A stretch of DNA of 64,000 nt from Nematostella vectensis (Eukaryota; Cnidaria; Anthozoa; Actiniaria; Edwardsiidae): positions 8,232,001 through 8,296,000 of the forward strand of contig NC_064034.1 of assembly GCF_932526225.1 (NCBI RefSeq), given 5' to 3'. Position 1 is the first letter of the stretch. Each line of letters opens with the position of its first letter. The notes below the pieces were generated by a model. The model was not told the DNA's origin, did not search any database, and saw nothing but the letters and a program-made list of their open reading frames with translations. The position numbers were made by a program, and so were the translations under genes. Shown here piece after piece: positions 1 to 11,091 of this stretch.

Positions 1-1
1 C

Positions 2-151
2 CGCAGGGACCTCATCGTTGAAATGAGCCACAGGAAAATGCACAAGAAGCGCGAGAAGAGTTTTGATGACTTTGTGACTGTGCAGGAGTTGCTGATGCAG
101 CGGAATCCGGATGGCTCTCTTAGCGGTCCGGTCCATGTTACTACAGTGTGA
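2..151 (+). CDS. 3'-terminal exon of an unidentified gene (partial)
   Basis: An open frame enters from the left edge in frame 2 and ends at TGA 149-151, giving about 49 residues. The peptide is rich in Lys, Arg and Glu (RKMHKKREKSFDDFVTVQEL) and ends in VHVTTV. A C-terminal T-T-V fits a class I PDZ-binding motif, so a membrane or scaffold protein is possible. I do not recognise the family. The frame has coding character, with no stop for its whole length and charged helical composition. An AATAAA lies at 1288-1293, which would give a 3' UTR of about 1.1 kb. The upstream exons are outside the window. Confidence 0.55.
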   Translation, partial: RRDLIVEMSHRKMHKKREKSFDDFVTVQELLMQRNPDGSLSGPVHVTTV

Positions 152-632
152 GGAATCCAAGTATTAGTATGATATGATAATTATTCCAGATCTATGTACA
201 GAATATTGAGGTTTATTGTATAGTTTTGCTTAACGCTCGTGGGGATGCTATGGAAGTATAGTCGCAACTGGTATATCATAACATGCGCTCGCGAAAATTC
301 TCTCTGTTACAGAAATTAAATCCAACTGAGCTTCGCTCCTGTAGCCTGTAGTAGCTTTACTACAGTGTGAAGAATCAGCTAGTTAGATCAGTTTATTACC
401 GATCAAAGAGACCAGCAAGCTCGTTCATGCTGGCAATTCTATCGTGCACTGGTCTGGAACCAAGCACTTAGGTTTCTTGGTCGTTACGAATTTCTCCCTC
501 TATTACAATTTAAATTTTCCAATCCCGTTTTTGAATGTTACCTGCATCCCACTACTAAAAACAAATACGTTTGGCTTACCAAACCAAAATAACGTAGTTA
601 GCGCTGCGCGATAGCTCAAACTCGGATAAATC

Positions 633-779
633 GGGTATTCCTTGGTGTTACGGGAGCTTTGTTTTTGGTGCTCAAGGCCTTTGTACTCTATTTCTTTGTC
701 TCGTTCTAAAGTCTTTGTTTTTTGGCTTTTGTTCCATTGTGTTTTTGGTGCTGGTGCTCCGTAACACCAAGAAACTACC
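633..779. mobile_element. 147-bp non-autonomous TIR element with 8-bp target duplication
   Basis: The ends are imperfect inverted repeats of about 24 bp sharing the core TTGGTGTTACGG. Left arm is 633-657, right arm 756-779. GATAAATC occurs exactly on both sides (625-632 and 780-787), which fits an 8-bp target-site duplication. That length is used by hAT, P and Merlin-type transposases. There is no coding capacity. The interior is T-rich and contains repeated TTTTTGGTGCT. Confidence 0.7.
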
Positions 780-1287
780 GATAAATCACACTCTCCGCTA
801 ATTTAAACTAATAATAATAATAGTAATAATAATAAACAAGTTCAGGTTTGGTTCGGGTTCAGGTTCAGGTTCGGATTTTTTATCATTTCAACTCGGATAT
901 CTCGAACTCTTCGCTAACCCGGACTGTTTTCGCTTCCCTTGAGTGCTATGAAAATGATTAGCGCACTTGCAAAGTCCTGGCTATAAGCTTTTCATCTTTG
1001 CGCAACTGGTCTAGAATTAAACAGCGAGGTATAGGTGATGGTTAGGTAATATCAAAGTCAGATTTGGAACTCTTTTTTTACGACATGGGCGTGGTAGGTC
1101 AGCTATTTATGTACAAAATATACAGTAAAGATATTAATTCCAAAGTTATTTTTCTGTTCGATATCCTGAATTCAGGTTAATTTATTATGTCAGAATTATA
1201 TATACGAGAGCAAAAGAGATGTAGATTTATATTTCGTTTATCAATTTATCAGGAAAATATTTCCACTTTACAATACTTTGGATTGTA

Positions 1288-1293
1288 AATAAA
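1288..1293 (+). terminator. Candidate poly(A) signal of the left-edge gene
   Basis: AATAAA within an AT-rich context, followed by a GT/T-rich stretch at 1310-1330. It is the first well-placed signal after the stop at 151. Assignment to that gene is inferred. Confidence 0.4.
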
Positions 1294-2632
1294 GTGTTAT
1301 GTAAAGAAAAACGTGTCTTTGTTCTTTCATCTGAAAAGAAAGATGTGAAGCTAAATTCAAACGTCGGATACTCACCTCTCTCCGTCGAACCTACTTTTCT
1401 GAAGATATTGAATCATGTTAGTTACTTTGAGACACCCCACTGAACCATTCATAAAGATGAAAATTAAAGTGTCGTTGGGTAATCTAATCAATAAAATACA
1501 AAGAAACTCATCTGTTGGGAGGGGGGGGTTCTTTCGGGATGCATTGTGCAACTTTCCGTTGTTATGACGACTTGCTACGAGGCTTCCCGCCCCCTCCAAA
1601 AAAACACGTGACATACGAGTTACCAAATTTCTGACAAGTAAATCACGTCCTTGTGCGCCATATGAGATCATCATTTCTGATTGAAATTATATGGCCTGCC
1701 CCTGCTGAGGCTCTCTATGTTCTTTGTGGAATCATTTGTTGTATTCAGGATTCTACTGGGTTCTATTGGGAATGATTTTTTTCCGCATAGGTCTATTAGA
1801 TAGACGACCGAAAAACTGAGAACAGGGCTGAGCTAAGGGGGCCAACGGGAGCAAGGAATATGGAATTGTAACTGGTAAACATTGGAAAAAAGAACTCGAG
1901 TAGATGTCGGAGAGTCGAACCTCGTCCAGATCCGGTGAAAGGTTAAAAAGATAGACCATACTTCCAGACATGCGCTGAAACACCGTATGGCAGCATGAAG
2001 CTTTACTGCCAAGCTGGAGATTTCGATCCCAGCACCGCTATCAGCGAACTGTACAACACATTGGAACCTGAGGTACCCGCGCATTAATGGGGAGGCAATA
2101 ACCAGGATCCCAACCCCTTTGTCGGTTACGCCACGTACAGCTCGCTGAAATGTACATTGGAAAATATCGGGGTCTTTTTCACGCTCGAGTCTCTTGGGAA
2201 CAGGTGGGTTTCTAAAGTAATGTTGTAATGTCGTCATCATGTGCAGCACACTGCGACCTAGGTCTACATTGCTGCCCTTAGCCTTTGATGCTTTTGTCTT
2301 CTTCGTCCTTCGTCTTCTTCGTCCAGTCACGCACGTGCATATGACATTTCTTTGCGCCTAGAGCAACAAAAGCAAGCTACATTGAAATGTATGAATCTAG
2401 GATTATTTAGAAAATACAGTGATTTGAATATCTTCCAAGCTAGGTAATCTCCTTGAATAGGCTAAGTTCAACCGGGTCCGCCGTAATTGGCCTAGCTGTG
2501 GCGGATACCCTGCCCTTTCGTTATTGTATGTATTCATGTTCTGTTTCTCATGTATAACGTATTATGTATGTGTATTTTTTTTTTCTCCGTGGGCAAAGTC
2601 AATAAATTAAATTAAATTAAAATTAAATTATT

Positions 2633-2729
2633 ATCCATGAGCCGTATTCAATGCAAATACATGTAAATGAATCGAGTCGATTGTTTTATCTTCATTTACT
2701 TGTATTTGCATTGAATGCGGCTCATGGAT
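2633..2729. repeat. 39-nt-arm inverted repeat (hairpin)
   Basis: Arms 2633-2671 and 2691-2729 are reverse complements with about 37 of 39 positions matching, separated by a 19-nt loop. It begins ATCCATGAGCC and ends GGCTCATGGAT. The structure could be a foldback element or a hairpin-forming transcript. I saw no convincing target duplication. Confidence 0.75.
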
Positions 2730-3486
2730 GATACGACGTTTGAACATAGCCTTAGGAGCATTTTCAGATTCTGAAGTAGTATTTTCCTAGGTACAGCCAT
2801 CGGGTGTGGGGTTTAAACCTGAATATAGCTTCCAAAAAACATTAACGTGCAATTTGAAGTATCTAACACGCTGTAACGACGCGCTGAAAAGATGAAAATA
2901 AAAGCTGACGCACTTTGTTTCAAAATCTGACGCAAGGATTTAATCGTAGTATTTGCCAATAATTTTTTTTGGCACCCTCTCGAAATGTTATTTACTTGTT
3001 TGTCCTCCTAAAGAATATATGTGCCAAGTTTGGTGCTTCTACTAAAAAGTGCACAAAACAACCATTTTTGTGCGCTAAGCCACCCTGCAAGAGATCGGCC
3101 CAGGGTCTTTCCCTCGTATCCCCCTTTCCTCCTTGCCCCTGGGGTAGGGAAGGAAGGGACCCCGGGAACAAGGGGATGAACATGTAACAGATATTTCGTA
3201 TCGCCTTTGCGCGCGTAGGGTTCTGGGGAAAATCAATCCCGAGCATCCCTGGGTTCGATAAACAATTTCAAGCGGCCATTTTGAAATGCTGGCTTCATGA
3301 CTGAAGTAAGAATTTATGCAGATAGTAGGGTTTTTCTAGATTATCACTTAAGTGATGTTGAAATTTGAGGTTTTGGATATCAATATTGCCGGAAGACACT
3401 ATTAGGTACCCAAGTATGGTGGACCCTCGAAAGTTGCGTTTATTCATCAATTTCCTCAATGGCGTAGTTCGTACTGTTTGGGAATA

Positions 3487-6400
3487 ATGTTCAGCAATTT
3501 GCAAGCCTGCGTAAAATATGCCCTTTCACCAGCAAGCAAACGGTTTTCAACTTCGTGTTATCGATTGACTCTAACGAAAACCGTAGCGAGCATTCAAAAT
3601 CGCACTAGGAGTCTTCTACAAGCTGTAAGGACTTCCCAAAACAACCAATCAACTTTAACTAGACTACGAGCATTCAACGATCACATCTTGGAGTATTTGA
3701 ACGTTGGCAGAAGTGAAGCTATCCGAGAAGGAGGTTTAAAAACAGCGCTTGAAATAAGGAGGCGGGAGAACCCCGAGCTAAGAAAGGAGGCACGAAAAAC
3801 TCTGGCTCTGTTAGGATGGGTGGACCCTGTGAAGGGGGCAGGGATCAGGGTGTTATCTATCGATGGTGGAGGGTCAAGGTACGGTACATAAAGTCTTCTC
3901 CAGTATTCTGAGGCCATAAGTAACATTATGTGTGAAGTGAAGTGAATTGTGTGCTTATGCACTAGTCATTTGAAACCCCCACCCCCATGGTCCTGGGGAA
4001 TTGTGGGGTTAACATGGGGGGTTTAAAGCAATTTTTGAACGGGAATCTGTCCCGAGGGGGTGGAGGAAATAGACAGATTTTGAGTCTAAGACTCGTCCCC
4101 ACCCTGGGGGTTTGTGGACAAGTGAATAGAGTCAGAAATGCACTTTGCAAAATTGATGTCAGTCTCAGATTTGAGACTCTTTCTCTTGTGTATTAAGCAA
4201 TTCCATTTATCAGCATGTGGCAAGTTGCATGGCGAAATGTGTGAAAACGAATATGAATAATAACTATTGCCAGATGAAGATAATTATTTTTTCTATTTTT
4301 TAATAACTGTTATCTTCATAGTTTTTCTACAAATGTACTCGCAGTAGTGTACTGGCTTTGAAAGATAAAGGCTTATTTCAGATGACTAGTTTTCTCAAAT
4401 GCCAGGTAGTTGCCTATAGTTTGCATCCCGAGGGGAGGGGCATTTGACTGCATTTTTGTCCTGTGGAGGTGGGGGCTACTTTCAGTTTTGTACAGGGCCA
4501 AAGTCTAATTCCCCACCCTTCCCCTGGACCATGGGGGTGGGGTTTTCAATTGACTAGTGCATTATGAACCTAAAAGAAATGAAAGTTTAACATACTAAGG
4601 AAAGCGTTCTTACTGTAGATTTGTAAACAAATCAAGAAAAAGATTCTTGAACTCAAACGTCTTGCATTTTTTATTGAATGGTAAATAGATACATCATAAG
4701 TCTGTTACAGGATGGGTAAGTGGGCATGGGAGTAAGCTTATAGTCTTTAAGACTGTCTATTTTTCTTCTGACAGAGGCATAGTTCCAATAGAAATTCTCA
4801 AAAGAATAGAGGATCTGTGTAACAAAGAGATCTATCAACTGTTTGACTTCATATGTGGATCATCTACTGGCGCCATTCTTGCATTTCTTGTGGGTATCAG
4901 GCGGATGCCATTAGCAGAATGTGAATATGTCTACAAGAATCTCAGTATAGATTTGTTTGAGAGGAACACTCTAATTGGGACTGGCAAGCTCTTTTGGAGT
5001 CATGCATTCTATGAAACAGAGAAATTGGAAGAAATTCTCAGGTATGTTTGAATTGTTATATTCTTGCTCTTCAAGGTCCTGGTCAATTGAAACACACAAC
5101 ATATACCATTTGAAATTTGGACTTGAGAATCCACTTAACCCTAAAAGCTCCATGGGAGTCTATTATCAGTAGATAAAAGCCTATTCTTGTTTACTGGTCT
5201 TTAAATTTTCACATTTAGAACACAGATTCTTGAAATTACTATTTACCAATCATGCAACATGGGTTATGAAACATACTGTAGATTTATGTTGCAAAATCTT
5301 ATTAGCTATATACATTGATTTCTTTTCTTGTGTTGTGCTTTTTGTAACTTACCAATAACCAACGCCATAATATTAATATTCAGGCACTACCTAAAAGCAG
5401 AGTCAGTTTTATCACAATATTTAAATATGAAGAATCATTGGGCAGTTTAGAGGTATAACCCCCCTGGAGACTAAAGTTTTAATTTTTTTAAGAATAAAAA
5501 TAACCATGATATCCAACAAATATCCAACAATGATATCCAATCCAAATATCAAAGAAAATTCACCACTACTGTATCCTTTCCACCCACTTTACATACATAC
5601 AACCTGTTTTAAATGCATGGTCCAGGCTTTATTTTTTTTACACTTTTTCCCCCACCGTAATCAAATGCTTGACCTCCTCCCAATCCACTTTCTTTGCAGC
5701 ACACCCAAAAATATTGGTGACAGTAGAAGTAGTAATAATGTCAAGGATATCATTTGCCAATAGCACAAGAGGAGGTTATGAGCTCTTAGTATGTAGCTCT
5801 TTTTGATAGACAACTTACACTGAACATATATTTTCTTCTTTTTTAATAAAATAATCAGGTCTAGCATTAATGTGCCTGGCATTTTACTCAGTTCTTTTGT
5901 TGAGTACAACTTTGAAGATTATAAGAGACTTCAGCAGATGTTTGTTGCAAGAGAACCCAACATTCCATACCCATGATAAAAAATTTCAGTCCCTTTTTTA
6001 ACAATTTTAATAAGTTCAAGTACTATAAATTAAAATAAAATACAAACTACAAATCTTTGTGAATACAAATATTTTAATATCACTATCCTTCTCCTTCTTC
6101 AGTCCATTGCAGTACATTTATTCTTCAGAAAATGCTAACCTTTAAAAAACCCAAGACAAAGTTCACAACCACCCAAGACTTGCTGCCATAAATGTAACTA
6201 GCATAAGATATGAATAGACAAATCACAGTTTAGACAGTATTCATTCAGGAGGGGGATAAAAAAAAGTCGCACATACTAAACAATTTTATACCTATGCTGA
6301 GCCAACTGCAGGCTCCGCAACTAATAATATACTTATTCTAGTCATAAATTTAAAGCTCTCCTGATTTTCTTATTTAGGACAAATTCGGGTAGTGACAAGA

Positions 6401-9400
6401 GGCTGATAGACACAGCAGCAGACAAGACTATACCAAAGGTATATGCTATTCTTATATTTAAGTATATAAAAATGAAAACATATTTTTTGGAAATTTTAGA
6501 TAAGTAAATGAGAAGCAAATTATATATTGTAAAAGTTGTTAAAGTGTAAAGAAAGAGCAGTCTACTAGTGTTCTTTGGTAAAAAACTATACTGAATGGCC
6601 ATTCTGAATTGACTGCATGTTGTCATTAAATCATATCTAGTGTCCAAACAAATCTAAAGGTAAAGTGAACATATTTAAATGGAAAATTGAGACGATTTAA
6701 TATTATTGTGTTGCATACTTGTTGATCACCTTGAAGTCTGGCTATTCAAATGATCTGTGTATCACAACAGGCTCAGTGGCGTAGCCAGGATTTTTAACAG
6801 GAGGAGGCCCAAAAGGGACTTTCAAGGCATTTTCTCCTGTATTTTAGATAATGTTCATACATAAACTGTATTTTTGGCTGCTTAAAGGGGGGGCACCCCC
6901 TGGCTTTGCCCCTGAGGCTACTGTATGTTGGCAGATGATAGCATGCTCTCTAAGCACAATTTTAAGGATGCATTAGGCCATTCTTAATGCAAATGCAAGC
7001 AAGTCAACCAAATGACTAATTAATTCATGTTCCTTAGCATTTGGAAGGCACATGAAAAACAGTGTTTTTCGCTAGGTCTTATATAACTAACATTTTTTAT
7101 GGTCAGGTTGCTGCGGTGTCAACCCTAGTAAACCAGCAAGTGCTAAAGCCTTATGTGTTTTGTAACTACACCCACCCATTTGAGTCACGCCCACGGTTCC
7201 CCAGCTCTTGCAAATACAAACTATGGGAAGCGTTGAGGGCATCGTGTGCTGCCCCTGGGTTTTTTGAAGAATGCAAGTTAGACAATAATATCCACCAGGT
7301 AAGTTCTCCCTTTTGCTTTTAACTCCTTAATCCTAGTTTCCATATGACATAGTGGTGGGCTAAGGGGTTCTTCCTTCAGCAGTTGCCATTTTTAGGTTTT
7401 GCTTCTAGATATAAAGAAATCAATTGCAGCTCTTTCATGAAACCCCCACTTCCCTTAATTTTTGTTAATAGGGCTGATAAAAAGCAAATCAGCCAGACAG
7501 TTTCTTTGTCAGAAAGATTTAATGTACAGTCGAACCTCTATTAAGCGGTAATCATTACTGCAAATAATAGCGGACTGAGTCTTGTTCCTTGGGGAATTCC
7601 CCCATTAAGGCTTATTAGAGGTGATGAAGCAAGAGAGATCTTAACGTATTGCGTCCTATCTAGCAAGAAGGCTGCCAGCCACCTGAGCAAACATGGGTGA
7701 ATATCATAAAGCTTGAGTTTATCCAATAAGATCTTATGGTCTATGAGATCAAAGCCCTTCCTAAAGTCAGCGAAAAATAGCCTGACCCAACAGTTCCCCT
7801 TGTCCAATGCCTCAAGAGCCAAATGCAAGATGTATATAATGGCGTGGGTGGTACACTTTCCGGCCACGGCAAATTGTTCAGGGTCCATGTCTCTTAGGAT
7901 GGTTGGGAGAACTCTTAACAGTGTAAAGCCCTCCATCACTTTCGCTGTCTGGGATGTAAGAGATATCGGCCTGATGTCCTCTTTGATATCACGGGGAGTT
8001 AATTGCTTGGGTAGTGTGCGGACGACAGCACACTTCAGTAAGGCGGGTAAGAACCCTTCGCGTAGCGAGGTGTTGTACAAGTCCTTTACAACCGAAGCCA
8101 ATTCAAAGGCCCGGCGGATTTTCTAGCTTGAATTGAGCGTAGCGCTTTATAGGCTTCGTAATCAGAAACAAGCAAGTTCTCGGGTATGTCTTGCAGCGGA
8201 ATATCGGCTACATTCTGAGGGGATAGGGGTGAGAAGCCAGAGGTCAAGCTCGCAAAGAAGTTGTTGATTCTCCCACAGAGGGTGTCAACGGAGTCAATGT
8301 CTTGACCATCAATCAATTGGCGATACCATTCACTCTCGCTACACGAGACTCCATAGATGCTTTTCACCTCTTTCCACCATCGCCGCACATTTGTGTTCTT
8401 CAGATTCTTTACTTTGGAGTCGTAGTAGGTTCTTTTGCACGTGGAGATAGCAGCTTCACCTTTATTACGTAAGGATTTGAATATCGGAGAATCCTTGCTG
8501 TGCTTTAACAGAGAGCGCTGTCTCTTGGGGATTGCATGTTTTATGTACGGGGTAATCCATGGCTTGTCATTGCTGCAGCGACGTGAGACTCTAACGGGGA
8601 GAAATTTGTTGACAGCATCAGTAAGAGTCTTAAAGAAGATCTGGAATTTCTCCTCGCAGCTACTGGCAGAGAAAATCGCGCTCCAGGAAAAGATTGTAAT
8701 CCAGTGACCAAAGTCCGTTAAGGTGATGTTAAGGTGATGTTACACGCGTCGTTTCCGTCGATATCCGTCATTAAGCGTTTGCGCGATTTTGGAAGTCGAA
8801 TAAAAAACTCGCAGTGCGTTGCCGTACCCAAAAACTCACAAATCTGACCCAGTTGCATTCATTCGGGGATACCATGAGTACATGACGGAGTGGGAACCAG
8901 CACTAGAAGATGTTTACAAACTTATGCTGGAACCAACTAACATAAAGGATCCGAATTCTGTTGCAATCGTAAGAGAAAAAGCCGACAAAACGGTGATGGA
9001 TGGAGACGGTCACCCGAATACTCTAGTTGACGATTACGAAGTTATGAGGCATATTCCCAAACTGATGTCAACGTGGGTTACCAAATATCTCAAGAGACCT
9101 ACGAACTGTGAGAAAGTCGTAGTCAAAGGGAAGTGGATGAACAGAGGTGGTGGCTATGGACTCGAGATTCCTTGTGAATACATATTTAAAGGTGACAGTT
9201 TTTCTTCTAGCTGGCTAAAACGGAAATTGGTAATCGAGGAATTTGATGCCACTGATCCGCACAAGACCACACAAGTCTCACAAGACGATTAGCCATAGTA
9301 ATTAGATTAGACAGTTAAAAATATGACGAAATATGACGTGCACTATCTGTTGTCATGCTGACAAATATTGATGATGACCGTTTAATAGAGGTGAAAAACA

Positions 9401-11012
9401 ATGAAATTAACCAATTGGGACCCTCTTTTGGTGACCGCGTCCGCCTAATAGAGGTGACCGCTCAATAGAGGTCAAATTTACAGTAAACATAAGGGGGAAA
9501 TTCGGGACTTTGGTAAATGACCGTTGAATAGAGGGTGACCGCTCAATAGAGGGCCGCTTAATAGAGGTTCGACTGTATTTGTTTTCGCTATCTGGCATGA
9601 CAGGTCCAGACATTTCTGTGTTTATTTTGGCTTGCATTTACCCCTCCAAAAAACCATGTGATCTTTAGTGCAAGTCGCCTTTTAACCAAACCTTGTAGTT
9701 ATTGTACTGTTGTAAAGCTTTACTATGTTTAGCAACAAATTAAGATATCTAAAGCATTGTCCTTTCATTGAAAAGACTCTTATTCATACAGAAGATGATT
9801 TTTTTAACAAAACAAAAAAGCCAGTCTGTCAAAAGTAATAGATGGTCAAGTTAGCTGCCATGTAGAGATTTTATTCGTTTTGCGTCTCTGAATTAGGATG
9901 GTGGTCTGCTCACCAATAATCCTAGTGCAGTGGCCGTCCATGAAGCACGCTTGCTGTGGCCAGACACCCCCTTCCAGTGCATCCTCTCCCTCGGCACAGG
10001 CCTGTGTAAAGGACGCGAGGACCAGTTTGTTGGCAGCTTTAGCAGCCTCAGACAAAAGCTTCTGAAGGTCGTAGCAAGCGCTACAGACACAGAAGGTACC
10101 TGTAAAAGGACACAAGTAAATGTACCTGTATATATTAACTGGATCATGTTCTCTTGCGGTTCTCTTAGTCGTTATCCTGATACATTGACAGAATGATAGA
10201 GACCCATGCCGCAATGTTCAACATAAACTTGAAACCTTCTATTTGTATCTAACCAACCAGCTGTAGATACGGTGTTGAGTGACCTTCTGTACTTATTTCA
10301 CCAACCAGCTGTAGAAACGGTGTTGAGTGAACTTCTGTATTATTTCACCAACCAGCTGTAGATACGGTGTTGAGTGACCTTCTGCCCAGGAATACGTACT
10401 TCCGGTTTAACCCAAACCTGGCTGAAGACGTCCCTATGGACGAGTGTCGTCTGGAAGTACTGGAGCAGGTTCAGGTAAATTAATTATCTCTATAACATTT
10501 ACAACATATAAACGGGGGTTTCCTACAATATGTAAGGACAATTTTAACATCTAGTAATTTCTACCTTCCTCCCTTCCTCCCTTCCTCCCTCCCTCCCTTC
10601 CTCCCTTCCTTCCTTCCTTCCTTCCTTCCTTCCTTCCTTCCTTCCTTCCTTCCTTCCTTCCTTCCTTCCTTCCTTCCTTCCTTCCTTCCTTCCTTCCTTC
10701 CTTCCTCACTTCCTTCCTTCCTTCCTCCCTCCCTCCCTCCCTCCCTCCCTCCCTCCCTCCCTCCCTCCCTCCCTCCCTCCCTCCCTCCCTCCCTCCCTCC
10801 CTCCCTCCCTCCCTCCCTCCCTCCCTCCCTCCCTCCCTCCCTCCCTCCCTCCCTCCCTCCCTCCCTTCCTTCCTTCCTTCCTTCCTTCCTTCCTTCCTTC
10901 CTCCCTTCTTTCCTTCCTTCCTATCTTCCTTCCTTCCTTCCTACCTACCTACCTTCCTTCCTTCCTCCCTACCGTCCTTCCTTTCTTTCTTTCTTTTTTT
11001 CTTTCTTTCTTC

Positions 11013-11091
<79 letters not shown>

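Larger units (their letters stand above)
152..3486. other. Intergenic region upstream of PNPLA8
   Basis: No gene is supported here. The stretch holds the probable 3' UTR of the left-edge gene (AATAAA at 1288-1293), a small TIR element (633-779), short TAA and GGTTCA simple repeats (810-880), and a 39-nt-arm hairpin (2633-2729). The longest open frame, 1833-2330 on the minus strand, has no ATG and a very basic N-terminus. I do not recognise it and do not call it a gene. Confidence 0.5.
7527..9575. mobile_element. Composite TIR element with TA target duplication, in PNPLA8 intron 4
   Basis: Perfect 22-bp terminal inverted repeats starting CAGTCGAACCTC lie at 7527-7548 and 9554-9575. Each is flanked by TA (7525-7526 and 9576-9577), which fits the Tc1/mariner/pogo target preference. 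The right end holds several further copies of a short motif of the type ACCGCTYAATAGAGG (9375-9570), giving a repeated subterminal block. The cargo is a broken LINE reverse transcriptase on the minus strand, which begins exactly at the inner edge of the left TIR, and a HIRAN-like ORF on the plus strand. No transposase ORF was seen, so the element looks non-autonomous. Superfamily assignment is inferred from the TIR and TA only. Confidence 0.75.

Noticed and set aside
1833-2330. 165-codon minus-strand open frame with a very basic start
   Set aside because: There is no ATG in frame, no recognisable motif and no splice support. Composition can be explained by a GAAGAAGAC-rich stretch. Not called.
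8100-8115. Frame break in the RT fragment as a sequencing error
   Set aside because: The text around KSAGP lacks several residues expected before the next RT block, so a real deletion is more likely than a single-base error. The fragment is also cut by the TIR before the catalytic YADD box.
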